Shown here: one piece after another, positions 1-8,194 of the stretch
Position numbering within the stretch: the first letter of the stretch is position 1
How the letters are laid out: each line of letters begins with the position of its first letter
Assembly (NCBI GenBank): GCA_947499735.1
Contig: CANMPP010000002.1
Coordinates: 434,001-498,000 of the forward strand
Source of the DNA: an uncultured Pelagimonas sp.
Lineage (GTDB): Bacteria; Pseudomonadota; Alphaproteobacteria; Rhodobacterales; Rhodobacteraceae
Direction of reading: 5' to 3'
DNA: 64,000 nucleotides
Position numbers and translations under genes: made by a program
Notes under the pieces: model-generated
Told to the model about the DNA's origin: nothing
The model's input: the letters and a program-made list of their open reading frames with translations, nothing else
Database searches by the model: none

Positions 1-150
1 AACATAGGGCCGCTCGGCAGATGGCATAGGGTCTTCTTGCGCAATCGGTATGCGGTAAGAAGTCCCACCAAGGCGCGCCACAAAGCGCGCTGTATTGCCG
101 GAACGAGAAGAATAGAAAATCAAATCGGGCTGCACAGTGAAAATCTCCAT
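1..150 (-). CDS. nrdI: NrdI flavodoxin, class Ib ribonucleotide reductase (partial)
   Basis: This is the first 50 codons of NrdI; the rest lies beyond the left window edge. NrdI is a small flavoprotein that helps build the dimanganese-tyrosyl radical cofactor of NrdF. The flavin-binding start of the family is visible at about residues 11-22 (FYSSRSGNTARF), followed by the RLGG and RIP segments usual for NrdI. The ATG at 150 is preferred because it places the FMN loop at the expected distance from the N-terminus. It lies 62 bp downstream of nrdH on the same strand, and nrdE and nrdF are expected outside the window. Confidence 0.9.
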   Translation of the reverse strand, partial: MEIFTVQPDLIFYSSRSGNTARFVARLGGTSYRIPIAQEDPMPSAERPYV

Positions 151-212
151 TCTAGCATTGAAACGACCAAATAGGCGTTCAGCTGCTTGATTGGGCTGCG
201 CCGCCAGAAACT

Positions 213-434
213 TTATGCGATCTGAGCAATCAGATCAGGACGGAAACCAGACCAGTGGCTTTCACCTGCAATAACGACAGGCGCTTGACGATAGCCCATC
301 TCAGACACTTGGGTGAACGCCTCACCATCAACGGTTAGGTCAACAACTTTATACGAGATACCACGTGCATCCATCGCTCGTGTGGTGGCGGTGCATTGTA
401 CGCAGGCAGGTTTAGAATAGACTGTTACCGACAT
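213..434 (-). CDS. nrdH: NrdH glutaredoxin-like redoxin
   Basis: A 73-residue glutaredoxin-like electron donor that re-reduces class Ib ribonucleotide reductase. The redox motif CVQC falls at about residues 11-14, and the NrdH signature WSGFRPD is near the C-terminus. Both separate NrdH from ordinary glutaredoxins, and the length is normal for the family. An upstream in-frame start would add 22 residues, but the ATG at 434 is preferred because it has GAGGAC at good spacing and gives the usual MSVTVYSKP start. It is the first gene of a minus-strand nrdHI unit whose promoter must lie in the gap to the right. Confidence 0.93.
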   Translation of the reverse strand: MSVTVYSKPACVQCTATTRAMDARGISYKVVDLTVDGEAFTQVSEMGYRQAPVVIAGESHWSGFRPDLIAQIA

Positions 435-1171
435 TTTGTCCTCATTGTCCCTTAATCCGACGACACGTTTTATTTCCCGAGTTGCGCAGCTTGCGACCAA
501 TCTGCTCGATCCGCCAACGCCCCCATATGTGCCCCGAACTTTTGTTCATGGTTTTGTTTTTAAGCCGACGTCAGGCATCCCCGATGAGTGTCCAGATCAA
601 CGCAAAAGGGTATAGTTCCCTTTCCGCAAGCGTTTAAACCATGTGTCAGCTCTCTGAAAACCCCAAGAAACAGACATATGATTTTGACCTGAACATACTC
701 ATGCAAACATGACCTCAGCCACACCATATTGGCGTAAGGATCGCTGCGCTGTCAATATGTAGGGGGATATCCCCAATTTGATCCACATTTGCAGCTAAAT
801 GCCAATCCAGCTTGGTTTTTCTTGGATGTTAACCAATTTTGAACCCTATTTCGCGGCTGTCGCGTGCAATTTTTTTTTAAAAAAAATCAACGTTAGACTA
901 AATATTCTGCTCCTCGGATGTATAAATTTGCCGATCAAACCTGACGCTTAGGGGGCTAACTTGGCGCTTGTTGGAAAGGTAGCTTTCGGCCGTGACAAAT
1001 CGTTAAATTTCTGTTAAGTATTGCAGTGCTTTTGAAATAAATTTTTTAAATTTTTGGCGTCTTGCGCTGATCCAAATTGAACAAGGTCGCAGGTGCTTTG
1101 GCTGTTTTTGGCCAGACCTGAAATCTACCTGTGACCGTTTTTAAAAAAGACGTTTTTTAGGATGATATTAC
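435..1171. other. AT-rich intergenic gap between nrdH and the hydrolase gene
   Basis: About 740 bases with no convincing gene. The gap must hold the divergent promoters for nrdHI and for the downstream cell-wall hydrolase. Visible elements are an inverted repeat AAAGGG-N7-CCCTTT at 605-623 and a symmetrical run of T followed by A near 870-888. Further AT-rich stretches around 1000-1060 could bend DNA or bind H-NS-type proteins. I looked for a NrdR-box pair upstream of nrdH and did not see a good one. Confidence 0.5.
605..623. promoter_or_regulatory. inverted repeat AAAGGG-N7-CCCTTT
   Basis: A short perfect inverted repeat with 6-bp arms and a 7-base spacer, in the gap upstream of nrdHI. It could be an operator for a dimeric regulator. 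No regulator can be named from the sequence, and a chance occurrence cannot be excluded. Confidence 0.2.
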
Positions 1172-2848
1172 ATGACCAGTTCTTCTACACGTGATGGTGA
1201 CGTATCGCGCCTGCACCCGGCCATCCGGGACAGTGTTATCAAGATTGAGACCCAGCTGAACACGGAAGGGTTTCCTTTCAAGGTTTTCGAAGCCTTTCGC
1301 ACCCCGCAACGGCAAGCCTATCTATATGCGCAAGGGCGCACGCGGCCTGGATCAAAGGTTACATGGGCCCAACCTTGGAGCTCAATCCACCAATACGGGT
1401 TGGCCGTTGATTTTGTCTTGTTTGAAAACGGCAGGTGGAGCTGGGACGACACGGGATCAAAAGCCGCCTGGTGGGCCCGCATGCATGAGGTGGCCAAAGA
1501 AAACGGCATGACCCCGATCTATAATTCCAAAGGGAAACTGATAGAAAAGCCGCATGTTCAGTTGATCGGCATACGGTCATCCCAGTTGCGGGCAGGTGAA
1601 TATCCTCAGGGTGGGGATATGGTTTGGGCTGAACACTTATCGACGTTAATTGAAACATGGGACAAAGGGTTTGTACCGCCTAAACCAGCTCTTGTGCCGG
1701 AACGTCCCCCTTTGCAGTTGGATCATGAGGATGATGGCGATATGGCGGCTGATTTTTCTTTCCAGAACAAACTGCCTCCCGACGCAACATTTGAAAAATT
1801 CCACAAATTCATCATTGCGGCTGAAGGTGGGTTTGTTGATCACCCCGCGGACCCAGGCGGGGCGACGAAATACGGTATCACTTTGCAAACATTGTCTGAT
1901 TGGCGCGGCACAACAGTCACCGCTGAAGACGTAATGGCGCTAGAACGGGACGAGGCCGACGCCATCTTTCGCACCAATTACTACACGCGCTGCCGCTGCG
2001 GGGAACTGCCGGAGCGCACGGCTATGGTTCTATACAACACAGCAGTTCAGTCCGGACCGGTTAGGGCCGTGAAATTGTTGCAAGAGGCTTTCAATACATT
2101 GGGTCTTAAGCTGAATGGCGAACCTCTAAAAGTCGACGGGATCATTGGCCGCAATACAGTCACGGCGGCTCGGAAAGCAGACGCAACTGTCCTGTCATCG
2201 ACCTATCTGGACCTATTTGAAACCTATCTGAGAACATTGGGTAATTTCCATGTATTCGAAAAAGGATGGTTGAACCGGATCGGCAGATTGCGTGCGTTTT
2301 TGACAACCTTACCAGAGGGGGTGGGTTTGCGCCCGACAGACATCATGACTGTTTCAATTGAACCAAAGACCACAGATGCCGATGTCGAAAAAGCCGTGGC
2401 CATCTTGACGAATACGCCGACGGGATCTCAATCCGTTGCGCCAAAAGCTGTGGAGCAGATCCTATTGCGCCAAAAGCTCGCAGAAGCCATGCGCAACGAT
2501 ACGGGAGTGGCAAACGTGTTAAGCGCCCTTTTGGCGGAACAGCTGGGGACGGATGCCACCGAAACAGACACGTCTAAACGCAAACTGACGCCGGTGAATG
2601 CCGCCCTTGGACAAGGGATTGGGGCGCTATTGGATGGGCGTAAGTCGGTGATTGGTATTGTCGGCTTGATAATGGCGGCGGTTCTGCCGGAATTGGGTGT
2701 GCTTAATCCAACCTTTGTCGATCAATTGGAGGCAAACCCAGATCTCCAAACCATCGCTTTCACCGTCCTAAGCATTTTCACCGGATGGGGGTTCTTGGGC
2801 AAAATTGACAAGGCCATTCGCGAGGTGCGCGTCAAAGGTACATTGTGA
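1172..2848 (+). CDS. M15 peptidase / GH108 muramidase fusion with C-terminal membrane segments
   Basis: A 558-residue protein that joins two peptidoglycan-cutting modules. Residues ~10-145 look like an M15 D-Ala/L-alanyl-D-glutamate peptidase: His73 and Asp80 in SIHQYGLAVDF, and His128 in KPHVQL, match the zinc ligands. Residues ~205-380 match the GH108 muramidase family, with the catalytic Glu218 in EGGF followed by DPGGATKYGIT and a peptidoglycan-binding-like tail. The last ~70 residues contain one or two hydrophobic stretches (~492-510 and ~526-543) that could anchor it or act like a holin. No N-terminal signal peptide is visible. AGGA at 1159-1162 supports this start. No phage structural genes surround it, so it may be a domesticated lysin or a cell-wall remodelling enzyme. 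Confidence 0.8.
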   Translation: MTSSSTRDGDVSRLHPAIRDSVIKIETQLNTEGFPFKVFEAFRTPQRQAYLYAQGRTRPGSKVTWAQPWSSIHQYGLAVDFVLFENGRWSWDDTGSKAAWWARMHEVAKENGMTPIYNSKGKLIEKPHVQLIGIRSSQLRAGEYPQGGDMVWAEHLSTLIETWDKGFVPPKPALVPERPPLQLDHEDDGDMAADFSFQNKLPPDATFEKFHKFIIAAEGGFVDHPADPGGATKYGITLQTLSDWRGTTVTAEDVMALERDEADAIFRTNYYTRCRCGELPERTAMVLYNTAVQSGPVRAVKLLQEAFNTLGLKLNGEPLKVDGIIGRNTVTAARKADATVLSSTYLDLFETYLRTLGNFHVFEKGWLNRIGRLRAFLTTLPEGVGLRPTDIMTVSIEPKTTDADVEKAVAILTNTPTGSQSVAPKAVEQILLRQKLAEAMRNDTGVANVLSALLAEQLGTDATETDTSKRKLTPVNAALGQGIGALLDGRKSVIGIVGLIMAAVLPELGVLNPTFVDQLEANPDLQTIAFTVLSIFTGWGFLGKIDKAIREVRVKGTL

Positions 2849-2870
2849 TGAAATAGATGGACCCATGATG

Positions 2871-2905
2871 GCCCCATCCGTTCGGATTTCGCGCGCGGGT
2901 GGGGC
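2871..2905. terminator. weak hairpin between convergent genes
   Basis: A 9-bp stem (GCCCCATCC paired with GGGTGGGGC, one G-T pair) lies between the convergent hydrolase gene and dgt and touches the dgt stop codon. Neither side has a T-run, so termination activity is doubtful. Confidence 0.25.
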
Positions 2906-4251
2906 TATAGCATGTCAGCGACGCGCACCGCGTAGCGATCCGTCATGCCAGATACAAAATCTGCCAAACTGTGCAGCGCTGTATAGCTGTCTTTCACATC
3001 CCGCAAATCTAGATCAAGCGCGGCCACCAGTTGCGTTTCATAGGCCGGTAGGGCGTTCATATCCCAATCCGCGCGGGCCAGTTTCTGATAAAGCGGCACT
3101 AGACCATCCAGCACCTTGTGCACCACGTTGCGCCCATATATTTCCATCTCTGTCTTGCGCCGCCCGGTAAAGATCCGAGATCGCGCGAGATCGACCATAT
3201 CCGAAAATTCCTGCGCCTTGGCCGACATTTCGATAAGCGAGCTGTTGAACCGTCCCGATAAAATATCGTCGTGATGGGTTTGGAATGCATCGATGGCGGC
3301 CTGTACTGCGGCACTGATCCCATTGGCGCGCAATTTGGCAATTTGTTCTGCTCGGGTCATCCCGTCAGGCACGCGATTGGGGCGCCCAATCAGCGGCGTT
3401 AGGATGTCGACAACCGTGTCGAAATCCAGATCCCCCATCGTATAGGCGTCTTCAATGTCGCAAATATTGTAGCAGATATCGTCTGCGGCCTCGACCAGGA
3501 ACACCAGCGGATGGCGTCGATACCAACGACCGTGTGGGCTGTTTTCTACGATCAATCCTGTGGCGTCTGCAGCCTCTTCAAACAGTGCCGTTTCGGAATG
3601 AAAGACGCCGAATTTTTTCAGGCCGCAATAAGGTGCCTTGTTGGCGTTGCCAGCTTTTAGGGCCGTTTGAACATCCGCTGTCACGCCGTATTTTGTGAAA
3701 GCACCTAATACACCATGGGACAGCTGCATGCCGCCCTCGTTGCGATACATTTCCAACCGCGTGATGATGCGGAACCCTTGTGCATTGCCCTCAAACGCTT
3801 CGAATTCGGGGCGATGGGGGGCTGGCAGATCAGCGAAAAGCGGATGATTTGATTGTTCGAACTGCGCGGCAAACCACTGGCCAATTGCTTCTTCCCCGGA
3901 ATGCCCAAAGGCCGGGTTGCCAATATCATGGGCCAGACAAGCGGCCTGAACCATGCCCGAGATGACATGTTTGTCGCCTGCGGGAATCTCGTGCTGTTCC
4001 TCTAACCAATGCCCAATCGACATACCCAATGACCGCCCCACACTGGCGGTTTCCATAGAGTGGATCAGGCGATGATGCACATGGTCATGTTCATGTAGGG
4101 GATGCACCTGTGTTTTGTTCGCCAGACGGCGAAAGGGTGCAGAAAAGGCGATCCGGTCCAGATCCTGCAGGTAAATCGGACGGTTGGGCTGTTCGGTATA
4201 ATCCGGTTTGCCCAAACGCGAGGTGCTTAAAAGGCGGGTCCATGTCATCAT
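2905..4251 (-). CDS. dgt: dGTP triphosphohydrolase (dGTPase)
   Basis: A 448-residue HD-domain enzyme that splits dGTP into deoxyguanosine and triphosphate, affecting dNTP balance and replication fidelity. The N-terminus has the family pattern FRRLANKTQV. The metal ligands are His64 (RLIHSMETA) and the His108-Asp109 pair in CLAHDIGNPAFGHSGE, with a later Asp in VEAADDICY. The length is that of the bacterial dGTPase-like family. An adjacent second ATG makes the exact first residue uncertain by one codon. It is convergent with the hydrolase gene, and nrdHI, also in nucleotide metabolism, lies within 3 kb. Confidence 0.9.
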   Translation of the reverse strand: MMTWTRLLSTSRLGKPDYTEQPNRPIYLQDLDRIAFSAPFRRLANKTQVHPLHEHDHVHHRLIHSMETASVGRSLGMSIGHWLEEQHEIPAGDKHVISGMVQAACLAHDIGNPAFGHSGEEAIGQWFAAQFEQSNHPLFADLPAPHRPEFEAFEGNAQGFRIITRLEMYRNEGGMQLSHGVLGAFTKYGVTADVQTALKAGNANKAPYCGLKKFGVFHSETALFEEAADATGLIVENSPHGRWYRRHPLVFLVEAADDICYNICDIEDAYTMGDLDFDTVVDILTPLIGRPNRVPDGMTRAEQIAKLRANGISAAVQAAIDAFQTHHDDILSGRFNSSLIEMSAKAQEFSDMVDLARSRIFTGRRKTEMEIYGRNVVHKVLDGLVPLYQKLARADWDMNALPAYETQLVAALDLDLRDVKDSYTALHSLADFVSGMTDRYAVRVADML

Positions 4252-4341
4252 GTGGCATGCCTAACGGGTTTTGGGCAGGGGCGGCAAGGGGGTTCCAAGG
4301 ATCAGTTGCAATGGATCTGACGGCGATAAGGCCCATAAAGA

Positions 4342-5256
4342 TCAACTGCTAACCTGTTTGGGCCTATTTTGATGCAGGCCAAAAGGTGAAAGCTGTTGTA
4401 TGGTTGGGGCCAAAACCTGCGCGCAGAGTTTCGCTGCTTCGCTGCCGTCATCTGCCATTTGGATATGTGTATGTGGCAGCGGCGGTAGGCCGAGGGATTG
4501 GGGGGCGATGTCCAGATCTCGATCCGCAAGGGAAACAGGCAGGGCCGCAATTGCCAGATCCGCACGCACAGCCGCAATTTGTCCCATCGCCGTGTCGCTG
4601 GAATAGGCAATACGATAGGGTCGATTGACCTGTTCTAACGCACCGATGGCAGCATCCCGCCATGCGCATTTGGCCAAGGCGACTGAGAGGGGCAGAGGTG
4701 TTTGCTCAGACGCACACCCGCCCTTTAGGGTAAGCCAGGACAAGGGTTCAGAATAAAGGGTTGTTACGGGCCCTTTGGTGGCATGGATATCATTGAACAG
4801 GCCCAGATGAGCATGCCCTTCGGCCAAAGACTGTTCTACGAATTCTGTCGTCCCCAAACGGACATCGATATGTAGATCCGGATAGAGATTGGCCATATCT
4901 TTCAAAAATCGCGGGACAAGAGACATGCCCAGATCATGTGGCGCGGCGATGCAGATATGCGCGGCGATGGATCCACCGCGAAATCGCCCGATTGTTCGGT
5001 CATTGATGGCAAGCATGCGGCGGGCGTCTTCAAGAAGAAGATCGCCGTTATGGGTTAGCGTCACATTGCGGGCATCCCGATCCATCAACCGTGTGTCCAG
5101 CACCTCTTCCAGCTTGGCGATTTGCAAGCTGATGGCAGACGGTGATTTGTTGACCCGCGCCGCCGCCCCACGAAAGGATCCCGTTTCCACGATGGCAATA
5201 AAACTGCGAAGCGCGTCAAGGTTTAGCGTCAGATGAGAGAAACGAGGATGATCCAT
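4342..5256 (-). CDS. LysR-family transcriptional regulator
   Basis: A 304-residue LysR-type regulator. The N-terminal winged helix-turn-helix spans about residues 10-70 (LDALRSFIAIVETGSF, then SPSAISLQIAKLEE), followed by a substrate-binding domain of two Rossmann-like lobes. It is divergent from an EamA-family transporter across a 97-bp gap, the usual arrangement for a LysR protein and its target. It therefore probably controls that transporter and itself. The effector cannot be predicted from the sequence. Confidence 0.9.
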   Translation of the reverse strand: MDHPRFSHLTLNLDALRSFIAIVETGSFRGAAARVNKSPSAISLQIAKLEEVLDTRLMDRDARNVTLTHNGDLLLEDARRMLAINDRTIGRFRGGSIAAHICIAAPHDLGMSLVPRFLKDMANLYPDLHIDVRLGTTEFVEQSLAEGHAHLGLFNDIHATKGPVTTLYSEPLSWLTLKGGCASEQTPLPLSVALAKCAWRDAAIGALEQVNRPYRIAYSSDTAMGQIAAVRADLAIAALPVSLADRDLDIAPQSLGLPPLPHTHIQMADDGSEAAKLCAQVLAPTIQQLSPFGLHQNRPKQVSS

Positions 5257-5353
5257 AGTTTAGAAATCCTGCATGTTGAATGTACAAAGTATCGTTTTTC
5301 TAACTCAAGCACAAACTTTATCCTGCGCCGGATGACAATAAGAAGGCAGCAGA
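5257..5353. promoter_or_regulatory. divergent promoter region, LysR regulator / EamA transporter
   Basis: A 97-bp AT-rich gap between divergent starts. By context it should hold both promoters and LysR-type T-N11-A binding sites. Several weak T-N11-A candidates exist but none stands out. Confidence 0.4.
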
Positions 5354-6238
5354 ATGATGAAGACGATGACGGAAGGCCTGTTATGGGCCTGTTGTGCGAT
5401 CATTATTTGGTCAGGGTCCTTGGTGCTATTACGCCTTGGTGTGACGACCAGTTTGAATGCTTATGACCTGACCTTTTTGCGCTTTGGCACGGCCGCGCTG
5501 ATTTTGGCACCATCGGCTTTTCTAAGCAGGGGCGAGCAGATGAACCACGGGTGGTGGTCGAAGCTAGGAATGGTGGTGATGTTTGGTGCGCCCTATATCG
5601 TTTTGATGTCCTTTGGGATGCAAACCGCGCCAGCTGCTGCGGCTGGTACGTTGAACCCGGGCGTCATGGCGGTCACATCTGTACTGCTAGGAGCGTTCAT
5701 TTTCGGAGATGCTTTTGGCACAATGCGTCTGATTGGATTGCTTGTGACGATCATGGCAATCTTCGTCTTTTCCTCGACCGGCGATGGTGCAACGCCCGGC
5801 CATGCGATCCTTGTCATAACGGGCACCATGTGGGCGCTGTATACGGTGATCATACGTCGCGAACGTGTCCCGTCCCTTGATGCTACGCGTATTGTTGCAA
5901 TCGGGTCGGCGGTTTTGTTCATCCCGGCCTATGTCGTGTTTCTGCCCAAAAATATTGGGGATGCACCGATATATGACATTGCTTCACAAGCCCTGTTCCA
6001 AGGTGTTCTGGTAAGCGTTTTGGCGGTATATGCTTTCAATAGATCGATAGAATGTCTTGGGCCGATTGCAGGGGCTGTTTTGCCAGCTTTGATTCCCATC
6101 GTGACGGTGCTTTTAGGAATCGTGGTTTTGGGTGAAACCGTTGGTCCGTTGGAATTGGGGACTGTGCTTTTGCTGACTATTGGCGTCGTACTTATTTTGA
6201 TCCGGCCCTCGGTCTCTGCAGTCGAGCAAGAAGATTAG
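5354..6238 (+). CDS. EamA/DMT-family transporter
   Basis: A 294-residue inner-membrane protein with about ten hydrophobic helices in two homologous halves, as in the drug/metabolite transporter superfamily. The first half starts LLWACCAIIIWSGSLVL, and the second EamA repeat starts near residue 150 (ILVITGTMWALYTVII). The substrate is unknown; relatives export amino acids or metabolites or take up small solutes. The start has two adjacent ATGs, and AAGG lies upstream. It is probably controlled by the divergent LysR gene. Confidence 0.88.
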   Translation: MMKTMTEGLLWACCAIIIWSGSLVLLRLGVTTSLNAYDLTFLRFGTAALILAPSAFLSRGEQMNHGWWSKLGMVVMFGAPYIVLMSFGMQTAPAAAAGTLNPGVMAVTSVLLGAFIFGDAFGTMRLIGLLVTIMAIFVFSSTGDGATPGHAILVITGTMWALYTVIIRRERVPSLDATRIVAIGSAVLFIPAYVVFLPKNIGDAPIYDIASQALFQGVLVSVLAVYAFNRSIECLGPIAGAVLPALIPIVTVLLGIVVLGETVGPLELGTVLLLTIGVVLILIRPSVSAVEQED

Positions 6239-6416
6239 ACTTGTTTTGCAGAGAAAATATCGTCTATCCCTGACCTCGATAGGCCTTGCTCAGGCCCCCG
6301 CCCTCCAAATTGGAAAGCAGATATCCTGTAGAGCGTTTTGATTTGAACCTGAACGCGTTCAAGCTGGTCAGCATAAGGAGGGATTGCGCTATGGGCTTGG
6401 GCAGGAGGATCAAATC

Positions 6417-7127
6417 ATGCAGATCTCTGCACCGATCTATCATTTAAAACGCCGTGCCAAGCGGATGTCGAAAGAGCAAAACATACCGCTACATGCGGCA
6501 TTGGACAGGATTGCCCAAGACGAAGGGTATCGGGCGTGGAGCCATCTGTCTGCCGCATATAGTGAACAAAGCCCGGCAAAGACGATTTTGGATGCGCTGC
6601 ACCCTAGCGAGATGCTGTTGCTGGGCGCACGACCTCAAATGGGCAAGACCGTTTTGGCGCTTGAATTGGCAGTGTTGGCGAGCAAACAGGGGGAAAGGGC
6701 GCGGTTTTATACGTTGGATTACACGCAGGCTGATGTGAACAAACAACTGGCCGCACTGGGGGGTAACGTGGGGGGCAATGGTTTCGCACCCTTTGGTATC
6801 GACACCTCAGACGAAATTTCTGCCGCGTACATTATGGAAACCGCAGAACAACATGCTGCGACCTTTATCGTCGTTGATTATTTGCAACTGCTGGACCAAA
6901 ATCGCAACCATCCGCTCCTGCAGGATCAGCTGGCCCGTTTGCGGATCTTTGCGACGCAGACAGAGACGCGAATTGTTTTGGTTTCACAAATAGACCGGCA
7001 ATTTGATCTGACGGCACGCCCTATTCCCGAAATTGCAGATGTGCGTTTGCCCAACCCCGCCGATTTGGGTCTGATTGACAAAGCATGTTTCCTACATGAG
7101 GGCGCGATGGATCTGGTGACCCTTTAA
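6417..7127 (+). CDS. DnaB-like RecA-fold ATPase (helicase C-terminal domain only)
   Basis: A 236-residue protein carrying only the RecA-like ATPase core of DnaB-type helicases. The Walker A motif is GARPQMGKT (residues 70-78). The Walker B segment FIVVDYLQLLD has Asp154, and VLVSQIDRQ resembles the DnaB sensor SQLNR. The primase-interacting N-terminal domain and linker helix of DnaB are missing. Residues 1-50 instead form a basic helical module (LKRRAKRM...ALDRIA...GYRAWSHL) found in several small Rhodobacterales proteins. The ATG at 6417 is chosen over an upstream TTG because CAGGAGG lies 7 bases before it. A hairpin terminator follows. The role is unknown; a full replicative helicase is excluded by length. 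Confidence 0.75.
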   Translation: MQISAPIYHLKRRAKRMSKEQNIPLHAALDRIAQDEGYRAWSHLSAAYSEQSPAKTILDALHPSEMLLLGARPQMGKTVLALELAVLASKQGERARFYTLDYTQADVNKQLAALGGNVGGNGFAPFGIDTSDEISAAYIMETAEQHAATFIVVDYLQLLDQNRNHPLLQDQLARLRIFATQTETRIVLVSQIDRQFDLTARPIPEIADVRLPNPADLGLIDKACFLHEGAMDLVTL

Positions 7128-7133
7128 AATGAA

Positions 7134-7163
7134 AAACACCTGATGGTTTCCCGTCAGGTGTTT
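7134..7163. terminator. bidirectional terminator hairpin
   Basis: A perfect 10-bp stem (AAACACCTGA paired with TCAGGTGTTT) with a 10-base loop lies between the convergent DnaB-like gene and dapA. The stem ends in a T-run on either strand, so it can serve both genes. Confidence 0.85.
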
Positions 7164-7186
7164 CCTTATTCAAAGCTGGCGTGAAT

Positions 7187-8059
7187 TTAGATCAGTCCAG
7201 CATGCGCCATGGCTGCGTCGATCTGGGCGCGGGTTGCGTCCCCGATGGGCAGCAGCGGTAGGCGTGTTTCTTCTGAACACAGGCCCAGTTTTGACATCGC
7301 GTATTTCGCGCCATTTACGCCCGGTTCGGCAAAGATGGCCTGATGCAAAGGCATCAGTTTGTCCTGTAACTCCAGCGCTTTTGGATAGTCACCCGCCAAT
7401 GTCGCCTCTTGCATCTGTGCACAGAGGGCAGGGGCTACGTTCCCGGTCACTGTGATGCAGCCCACACCACCCATGGCGTTAAATCCAACAGCGGTTGCGT
7501 CTTCGCCAGACAGTTGGATGAAATCCGTGCCACATGTCAGACGCTGGGACGCAACACGGCTAAGATCGCCAGTTGCATCTTTGACGCCCACGATATTGTC
7601 CAGCTTGGCCAGCTGACCCATGGTTTCGGGCGACATATCGATCACGGAACGCGGTGGGATATTGTAGATTACGATCGGAATATCCGCGCAGGCATTCAGC
7701 GCTTCGAAATGCGCGATCAGGCCTGCCTGTGTCGGTTTGTTATAATATGGCGTGACAACAAGTGCGCCATCGGCACCGGATTTCGCTGCAAACTGGACGA
7801 ACCGCACTGCTTCGGCGGTGTTGTTGGACCCGGCACCAGCGATGATTTTGATCTGGCCTGCGGCTTCTTTTACGACACAATCGATGACGGCTTCGTGCTC
7901 GTCATGGGTTAGGGTCGGGCTTTCACCGGTGGTTCCGACGGGAACCAGTCCATGTGACCCTTGTTCGATATGCCACGCGACCAAACGTTTGAGCGCGTCA
8001 AAATCCACCGTGCCGTCTTTCAACGGCGTGACCAGTGCAGGCAAAGACCCTTTGAACAT
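7187..8059 (-). CDS. dapA: 4-hydroxy-tetrahydrodipicolinate synthase
   Basis: A 290-residue class I aldolase-type enzyme that condenses pyruvate with aspartate semialdehyde, the first step of the diaminopimelate/lysine branch. The Schiff-base Lys160 (VGVKDATGD) and catalytic Tyr132 (VIYNIPPRS) are in place, with Thr43-Thr44 in the substrate loop GTTGESPTL. The length is normal. It is divergent from a lytic transglycosylase gene, so peptidoglycan precursor supply and turnover lie side by side. Confidence 0.95.
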   Translation of the reverse strand: MFKGSLPALVTPLKDGTVDFDALKRLVAWHIEQGSHGLVPVGTTGESPTLTHDEHEAVIDCVVKEAAGQIKIIAGAGSNNTAEAVRFVQFAAKSGADGALVVTPYYNKPTQAGLIAHFEALNACADIPIVIYNIPPRSVIDMSPETMGQLAKLDNIVGVKDATGDLSRVASQRLTCGTDFIQLSGEDATAVGFNAMGGVGCITVTGNVAPALCAQMQEATLAGDYPKALELQDKLMPLHQAIFAEPGVNGAKYAMSKLGLCSEETRLPLLPIGDATRAQIDAAMAHAGLI

Positions 8060-8194
8060 GATACGCTCCTTCGTTTGTTTGTTTCAAAGCTATGATTTTT
8101 CCTGCCCCTGTCGCGAATGTGTGTTGCCGCGGCGTGGGACAGATGTATCCTTCGCGGAGCGTCTATCTCTGTTCAGATCGGAAATTGCAAGCTT

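Noticed and set aside
435-1171. NrdR boxes upstream of nrdHI
   Set aside because: No pair of sites close to the ACACAATATATTGTGT-type consensus was found.
1172-2848. Prophage or gene transfer agent cluster around the muramidase fusion
   Set aside because: No capsid, tail, portal, integrase or other phage genes are adjacent.
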